Source: Rhodobacter sp. CACIA14H1
GTDB lineage: Bacteria; Pseudomonadota; Alphaproteobacteria; Rhodobacterales; Rhodobacteraceae
Assembly (NCBI GenBank): GCA_000500915.1
Contig: AYNO01000018.1
Coordinates: 1 to 35,955 of the forward strand
Direction of reading: 5' to 3'
DNA length: 35,955 bases
Of the stretch, positions 30,706-35,955 are shown piece by piece; position 1 is the stretch's first letter, and every line of letters starts with the position of its first letter. The notes under the pieces are model-generated. The model saw only the letters and a program-made list of their open reading frames with translations. It did not search any database and was not told where the DNA came from. The translations under genes were made by a program, and so were the position numbers.

Positions 30706-32142
30706 TCACCCCTTCCGCGTGACAAGCCGCGTTTCCAGATAGGCGTCCAGCGCCTCCGACCCGCCCTCGGTCCCATGGCCCGACTCCTTCATCCCGCCGA
30801 ACGGGATTTCCGGCAGCGCCAGCCCCAGATGGTTGATGGACAGCATCCCCGCCTCCACCTCCGCGCCCAGCCGTGTCGCCGTGGCCGTGTCGCGGGTGAA
30901 GGCAAAGGCCGCCAGCGCGAAGGGCAGGCGGTTCGCCTCGGCAATCGCGTCCTCCAGCGCGGAAAAGCGGTTCACGATGGCGACCGGACCGAAAGGCTCC
31001 TCGTTCATGATCCGCGCCGTGACGGGCACATCGGCCAGCACCGTGGGCGCATAGAACCACCCCTCGTTCCCGATGCGCCGTCCCCCCGCCAGCAGCCGCG
31101 CCCCGTGGTCCACGGCATCGGCCACCAGCGCCTCCAGCGCCGGTATCCGCCGTTCGTTGGCCAGCGGCCCCATCTCCGTGTCGGGGTCCATCCCGTTGCC
31201 CACCCGCAACCGCTGCGCCGCCTCGGCGAAACGGGCGGCAAAGGCATCCGCCAGCGGCTCCTGCACAAGGAAACGGGTCGGCGCCACGCAGACCTGCCCC
31301 GCATTGCGGAACTTGTTGGGAATGATCGTCGCTGCCGCAAGGTCAAGGTCCGCATCCGCCGTGATGATGACCGGCGCATGTCCGCCCAGCTCCATCGTCG
31401 CCCGCTTCATATGCGCACCGGCCAGCGCGGCCAGATGCTTGCCGACAGGCGTCGATCCCGTGAAGCTCACCTTCCGGATGACCGGATGCGGGATCAGGTA
31501 TTCCGAAATCTCGGCCGGAACGCCGAAGACAAGGTTGGCCACCCCCGCCGGCAGCCCCGCATCGGCAAAGGCGCGCAGCAGTTCCGCCGGACTCGCAGGC
31601 GTTTCCTCGGGCGCCTTCACGATGATCGAACAGCCCGCCGCCAGCGCCGCCGACAGCTTGCGCACCACCTGGTTGATGGGAAAGTTCCACGGCGTAAAGG
31701 CCGCAACCGGCCCGACCGGCAGCTTCAGCGTCATCTGCAGCACATCGGGCGCCCGCGACGGGATCACCTGCCCGTAGGCCCTCTGCGCCTCGCCTGCGAA
31801 CCAGTCGATGATATCGGCCCCCGCCAGCGTCTCCAGCCGCGCCTGCGCCAGCGGCTTGCCATTCTCGCGCACCATGAGCGTGGCCACATCCTCGGCCCGC
31901 GCCCGCAGGATATCCGCCGCCTTGCGCATCAGCTTCGCGCGGTCATGGGCCGGGGTCAGCCGCCAGACATGGAACCCCCGATCCGCCGCCGCCAGCGCGG
32001 CATCCAGATCGCCGCGCCCCGCATGGGCCACCGTCCCGATCCTGCCGCCCGTGGCAGGGTCCAGCACCGGAATGACCCGTCCGTCCGATGCGGGCCGCCA
32101 GACGCCGTCGATGTAAAGCAGGGTATCGGGATAGGGGATCAT
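30706..32142 (-). CDS. NAD(P)-dependent aldehyde dehydrogenase, succinate-semialdehyde dehydrogenase-like
   Basis: [74 protein letters not shown]. Confidence 0.94.
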   Translation of the reverse strand: MIPYPDTLLYIDGVWRPASDGRVIPVLDPATGGRIGTVAHAGRGDLDAALAAADRGFHVWRLTPAHDRAKLMRKAADILRARAEDVATLMVRENGKPLAQARLETLAGADIIDWFAGEAQRAYGQVIPSRAPDVLQMTLKLPVGPVAAFTPWNFPINQVVRKLSAALAAGCSIIVKAPEETPASPAELLRAFADAGLPAGVANLVFGVPAEISEYLIPHPVIRKVSFTGSTPVGKHLAALAGAHMKRATMELGGHAPVIITADADLDLAAATIIPNKFRNAGQVCVAPTRFLVQEPLADAFAARFAEAAQRLRVGNGMDPDTEMGPLANERRIPALEALVADAVDHGARLLAGGRRIGNEGWFYAPTVLADVPVTARIMNEEPFGPVAIVNRFSALEDAIAEANRLPFALAAFAFTRDTATATRLGAEVEAGMLSINHLGLALPEIPFGGMKESGHGTEGGSEALDAYLETRLVTRKG

Positions 32143-34081
32143 CGCTTTGCCTTCCTGTCGCTCTGGAACATCGGCCCGCCCTTGCCGCGCGGAAAGCCGT
32201 AGCCATGCACCTGCACGAGGTCGATATCCGCCGGACCCGCCGCGATGCCCTCGGCAAGGATCGCCCGCCCTTCCGCCGCCATGGCGCCCACCAGCCGGTC
32301 CACGATCTCTGCCGCAGCCAGACCCGGCCCCGACCCCGCCAGCGGCGCAATGATCCGCGCCGCCTCGGGCGACGGGCGCGGCGTCCGGTCGCCGGGGAAA
32401 TAGTCATACCAGCCGCCGCCCGTCTTCATACCCTTCCGTCCCGCCCGCACCAGCAGGTCGCCGGGTGTTTCCGGCACATCCTCGCCCCGCGCCCGCGCCG
32501 CCTCGCGGTTCATGAAACTGATGTCCAGCCCCGCCATGTCCTGCATCTCGAACGGCCCCATCGCATAGCCGAAACCGCGCATCGCCGCGTCGATATCGGC
32601 ATGGCCCACGCCCTCGCGCAGCATCGCCTCGGCCTCGGCGCGATACCGCTTCAGGATGCGGTTGCCGATGAATCCCTCGCAGATGCCCGCCCGCACCGGC
32701 ACCTTCCCCAGCTTCCGCGCCAGATCGAAGGCCGTGGCCAGAACCGTCAGGCCGGTCCCCGGCAACGGGATGACCTCAAGCAGTTTCATCACCTGCGCCG
32801 GGCTGAAGAAATGCAGCCCGATGAACCGCTCCGGCCCCGCCAACCCCTCCGCGATCAGCCGCGGATCGATGTAGGATGTATTCGTGGCAAGGATCGTATC
32901 AGCCCGGCAAAGGCGGACCAGTTCCGCAAAGACCCCGCGCTTCACCGCCAGATCCTCGAACACCGCCTCCACGACCAGATCGCAACCCGCCAGCCCGTCC
33001 AGCCCGACACAGCCCGTCACACCGGCCATCCGTTCCGCCGCGACCGCCTCCGTCACCGTCCCGCGCTTTACCGCCGCGTCGAAGATCGCCCCGACCGCGC
33101 CCATGCCCCGCTCCAGCGCCGCCCCGTCGCGTTCGGACAGGATGACCCGCAGGCCCGCCATGCGGAAGGCGGCGGCGATGCCGCTTCCCATCGTCCCGCC
33201 CCCCACGACGCCGACCGTCTCCACCCGCTGCGGGTCCACCCCGCGCAGATCGGCCGGACGCGCCGCCGCCCGTTCCGCAAAGAACAGGTGCCGCAGGGCC
33301 GCCGCCTCGTCCGACGCCTTCAGGGCAAGGAAGATCTCCCGCTCGTTCCGCAGCCCTTCGGCCACACCCTGCTCCACCCCGTGCCGCACGGCCCGCAACG
33401 CGGCAGGCGGCGCGGATTGCCCCTTCGCCCCCTTGGCGATGCGGGCGGCCGCCGCCTCCCAGAAGACCGCGCCGGGATCGGGCAGGGGGCGAAGTCCCGC
33501 CGGCTGCCGCGCCCCCGGAAGCGAGGCCGCAAATTCCACCGCACCCGCCGTCAGATCCCCCTCGATGACGCGGTCCACCCAGCCCGGCCCGCGCGGCCCG
33601 CTCGGTGTCCAGCTATGTCGCGCTCCGCGATCACCGGTATGGCCGCCGCCAGCCCGATCAGACGCGGCAGCCTTTGCGTGCCCCCCGCCCCGGGAATGAT
33701 GCCCAGCGTCACCTCGGGCAGGCCCATCGTCGCCCCGCGTGCCGCGACGCGGTAATGGCACCCCAGCGCCAGTTCCAGCCCGCCACCCAGCGCCTGCCCG
33801 TGGATCGCCGCAACCCACGGCTTCGCCGCCCCCTCGATCCGCGCGATCAGCTCGGGCAGGACCGGCGGCTCCGGCGGGCGGTCGAATTCCGCGATATCCG
33901 CCCCCCCGACAAACAGCTTCCCCGCCCCCCGCAGCACGATGGCCGCAACCGCCGGGTCGGCCTCCAGCGCACCCGCCAGTTCCAGAAGCCGCGCCCGCAC
34001 GGCCGTCTTCAGGGCATTCACGGGCGGGTTGTCGATGGTCAGGACGGCAACGCTGCCGTGACGCTCCACTATGACGGTCAT
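32139..34081 (-). pseudogene. FadJ/FadB-like enoyl-CoA hydratase/3-hydroxyacyl-CoA dehydrogenase, frameshifted in this sequence
   Basis: N-terminal hydratase in ORF 33551..34081 ([25 protein letters not shown]...[23 protein letters not shown]); remainder in the frame of ORF 32139..34457 from [13 protein letters not shown] (VGVVGGGTMGSGIAAAFRMAGLRV...). Frame change near 33575-33640. Confidence 0.88.
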
Positions 34082-34114
34082 CTCTGTCTTTCCTGCGTAT
34101 GGCTTCCGCGGCGC

Positions 34115-35371
34115 TCAGGCCGTCGCGCCCTCTAGGTCCAGTCCGGCGGCAGGGGCAACATCGCGGCAGGCGATCACCCCCTGCGCCACCAGCGCATCGA
34201 TCCGCGCCGGATCGAACCCCAGCACATCCCGCAGCACCGCCCGCGTATCCTCGCCCAGCAGCGGCGGCGCCTTCGGCCTGTGCCCCTCCTGCGCCGCCAG
34301 TCCCTGCGCGGGCCGGATCAGCGACACGGGCCCCAGCTCCGGATGCTCCAGCGTCTGGATCACCCCCCGCTCCACCACCGATTTCGCCTGCAGCGCCTCG
34401 GCAACCGACTTCACCGGTCCGGCGGGCACATCGGCGGCCAGACAGGCCGCCAGCCAATGCGCCATCGGGCGGCGCTCCACGATGGCCTGTATCGTGTCCA
34501 GCAGGTCCTGCCGGTGCAGCGCCCGCTGGTGCGACGTGACATAGCGGGTATCGCGGGCAAGATCGGGGCGATCGATCACCTGCTCGCAGAAATCCGCGAA
34601 CATCCGGTCATTCCCCACCGCCAGCGCAAAGGGCCCGTCCGATGCCGTGAAAAGCTGGTAGGGCACCACCGTCGGATGCGCATTGCCATAGCGCGTCGCC
34701 TCCACACCGGCGTTCAGATAGGCCGTCCCCACGTTGATCAGCAGGTTCAGCGTCGAATCCAGCAGCGCCACGTCGATGAACTGGCCCAGCCCCGTTTCCC
34801 GCCGCTGGTACAGCGCCGCCAGCACCGACTGCGTCGCCACCATGCCCGCCACCACATCCGTGAAGGCCACGCCCAGCCGGTTCGGCGGCCCGTCCGCCGC
34901 GCCGGTGATCGACATCAGCCCGCTTTCCGCCTGCATGATGAAATCATAACCCGGCCGCGTCGCCTCCGGCCCCGTCTGCCCGTAGCCCGAGATCGAACAA
35001 TAGACGATCCCCGGATTGATCCGGCGCAGGTCGTCATAGCCGATGCCCAGCCGGTCCACCGTTCCGGCGCGGAAATTCTCCACCACCACATCCGCCCGCG
35101 CCGCAAGCTCCAGAACGATCGCCTTCCCCTCCGGCGCCTTCAGGTCCAGCGCGATGCTCTGCTTGCCGCGATTGGCACAGAGGTAATACGTGCTGATCCC
35201 CTTGTAACTCGGCACCGACCAGGCCCGCGTGTCGTCTCCGCCCCGGATGTTCTCGATCTTCCAGACCTCGGCCCCCATGTCCGCAAGGCTCATGGTCGTC
35301 CACGGTCCGGCAAGGACCCGGGTGAGGTCCAGCACCTTGATGCCTTCCAGCGGCAGGGTCTGCATCGTCAT
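34115..35371 (-). CDS. CaiB/BaiF family (class III) CoA-transferase
   Basis: [46 protein letters not shown]...[40 protein letters not shown]. Confidence 0.95.
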   Translation of the reverse strand: MTMQTLPLEGIKVLDLTRVLAGPWTTMSLADMGAEVWKIENIRGGDDTRAWSVPSYKGISTYYLCANRGKQSIALDLKAPEGKAIVLELAARADVVVENFRAGTVDRLGIGYDDLRRINPGIVYCSISGYGQTGPEATRPGYDFIMQAESGLMSITGAADGPPNRLGVAFTDVVAGMVATQSVLAALYQRRETGLGQFIDVALLDSTLNLLINVGTAYLNAGVEATRYGNAHPTVVPYQLFTASDGPFALAVGNDRMFADFCEQVIDRPDLARDTRYVTSHQRALHRQDLLDTIQAIVERRPMAHWLAACLAADVPAGPVKSVAEALQAKSVVERGVIQTLEHPELGPVSLIRPAQGLAAQEGHRPKAPPLLGEDTRAVLRDVLGFDPARIDALVAQGVIACRDVAPAAGLDLEGATA

Positions 35372-35390
35372 GGTCCTCCCTCGTTACGTC

Positions 35391-35955
35391 TCAGCCGGTC
35401 GCTGCCAGACCCGTTTCCCGGGCACTTGGAAAATGGCAGGCGACGGCATGTCCTCCGTCCCTGTCGGCCAGCGGCGGTTCCAGTGTGGCGCAGACCGGCT
35501 GCGCGATCGGGCAGCGCGTCCGGAAACGGCAGCCCGACGGCGGGTTGATCGGGCTGGGCACATCGCCCTTCAGCACGATGCGGGCGCGGCTGCGTTCGCG
35601 CGGCGGATCGGCCAGCGGCACCGCCGACATCAGCGCCTGCGTGTACGGGTGCAGCGGCGCGGAATAGAGCTGCCGCTTCTCCGCCACCTCGACGATCTTG
35701 CCCAGATACATCACCGCCACCCGGTCCGAGATGTGCTGCACCACCGACAGGTCATGCGCGATGAAGACGAAGGCGGTGCCGAACTCCCGCTGGATGTCCT
35801 TCAGCAGGTTCAGGACCCCCGCCTGCACCGAAACATCCAGCGCCGATACCGGCTCGTCCAGCACCAGAAGATCGGGCCGCAGCGCCAGCGCGCGGGCGAT
35901 CACCACCCGCTGCCTCTGCCCGCCCGACAGCGCGTGCGGATAGCGGTCCGCATGT
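35391..35955 (-). CDS. Oligopeptide/dipeptide-type ABC transporter ATP-binding protein (OppF/DppF-like), 5' end outside the window
   Basis: [55 protein letters not shown]...[15 protein letters not shown] (oligo_HPY tail). Confidence 0.94.
   Translation of the reverse strand, partial: HADRYPHALSGGQRQRVVIARALALRPDLLVLDEPVSALDVSVQAGVLNLLKDIQREFGTAFVFIAHDLSVVQHISDRVAVMYLGKIVEVAEKRQLYSAPLHPYTQALMSAVPLADPPRERSRARIVLKGDVPSPINPPSGCRFRTRCPIAQPVCATLEPPLADRDGGHAVACHFPSARETGLAATG

Noticed and set aside
30484-32202. 572-aa plus-strand ORF opposite the aldehyde dehydrogenase (and 32088..33755 opposite fadJ)
   Set aside because: Low-complexity Arg/Pro/His-rich antisense products typical of high-GC DNA.

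Overview
GC-rich alphaproteobacterial chromosome segment, most consistent with Rhodobacteraceae by gene content and order. It carries the dnaA neighbourhood: ubiB(partial)-ubiE / mutM-enoyl-CoA hydratase-rpsT-dnaA-(small secreted protein)-dnaN-NYN-recF-VOC-LysE-gyrB. This is followed by a truncated globin, tRNA-Arg(CCT), a YefM/YoeB toxin-antitoxin pair, a GntR-like LacI regulator, mtaB/dapF, tRNA-Lys(TTT), an RND efflux operon with two tail-to-tail paralogous TetR genes, an AraC/FadL/FMO/SDR cluster, and a minus-strand catabolic operon (ABC ATPase-CaiB-FadJ-ALDH-two SDH-like genes). Main observations: (1) two tandem, divergent shikimate-dehydrogenase-like genes that keep the catalytic Lys/Asp but lack the SxS substrate motif, inside an acyl-CoA catabolic operon; (2) a low-GC NYN-domain nuclease gene wedged between dnaN and recF, sharing a GTGA overlap with recF; (3) single-base frameshifts in ubiE (at a C6/G6 tract) and in fadJ; (4) a perfect 22-bp palindromic element inside the mutM reading frame; (5) operator-like architectures at yefM-yoeB, the GntR-like gene and the RND/TetR region. 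All product calls come from reading the translations; no database search was run.
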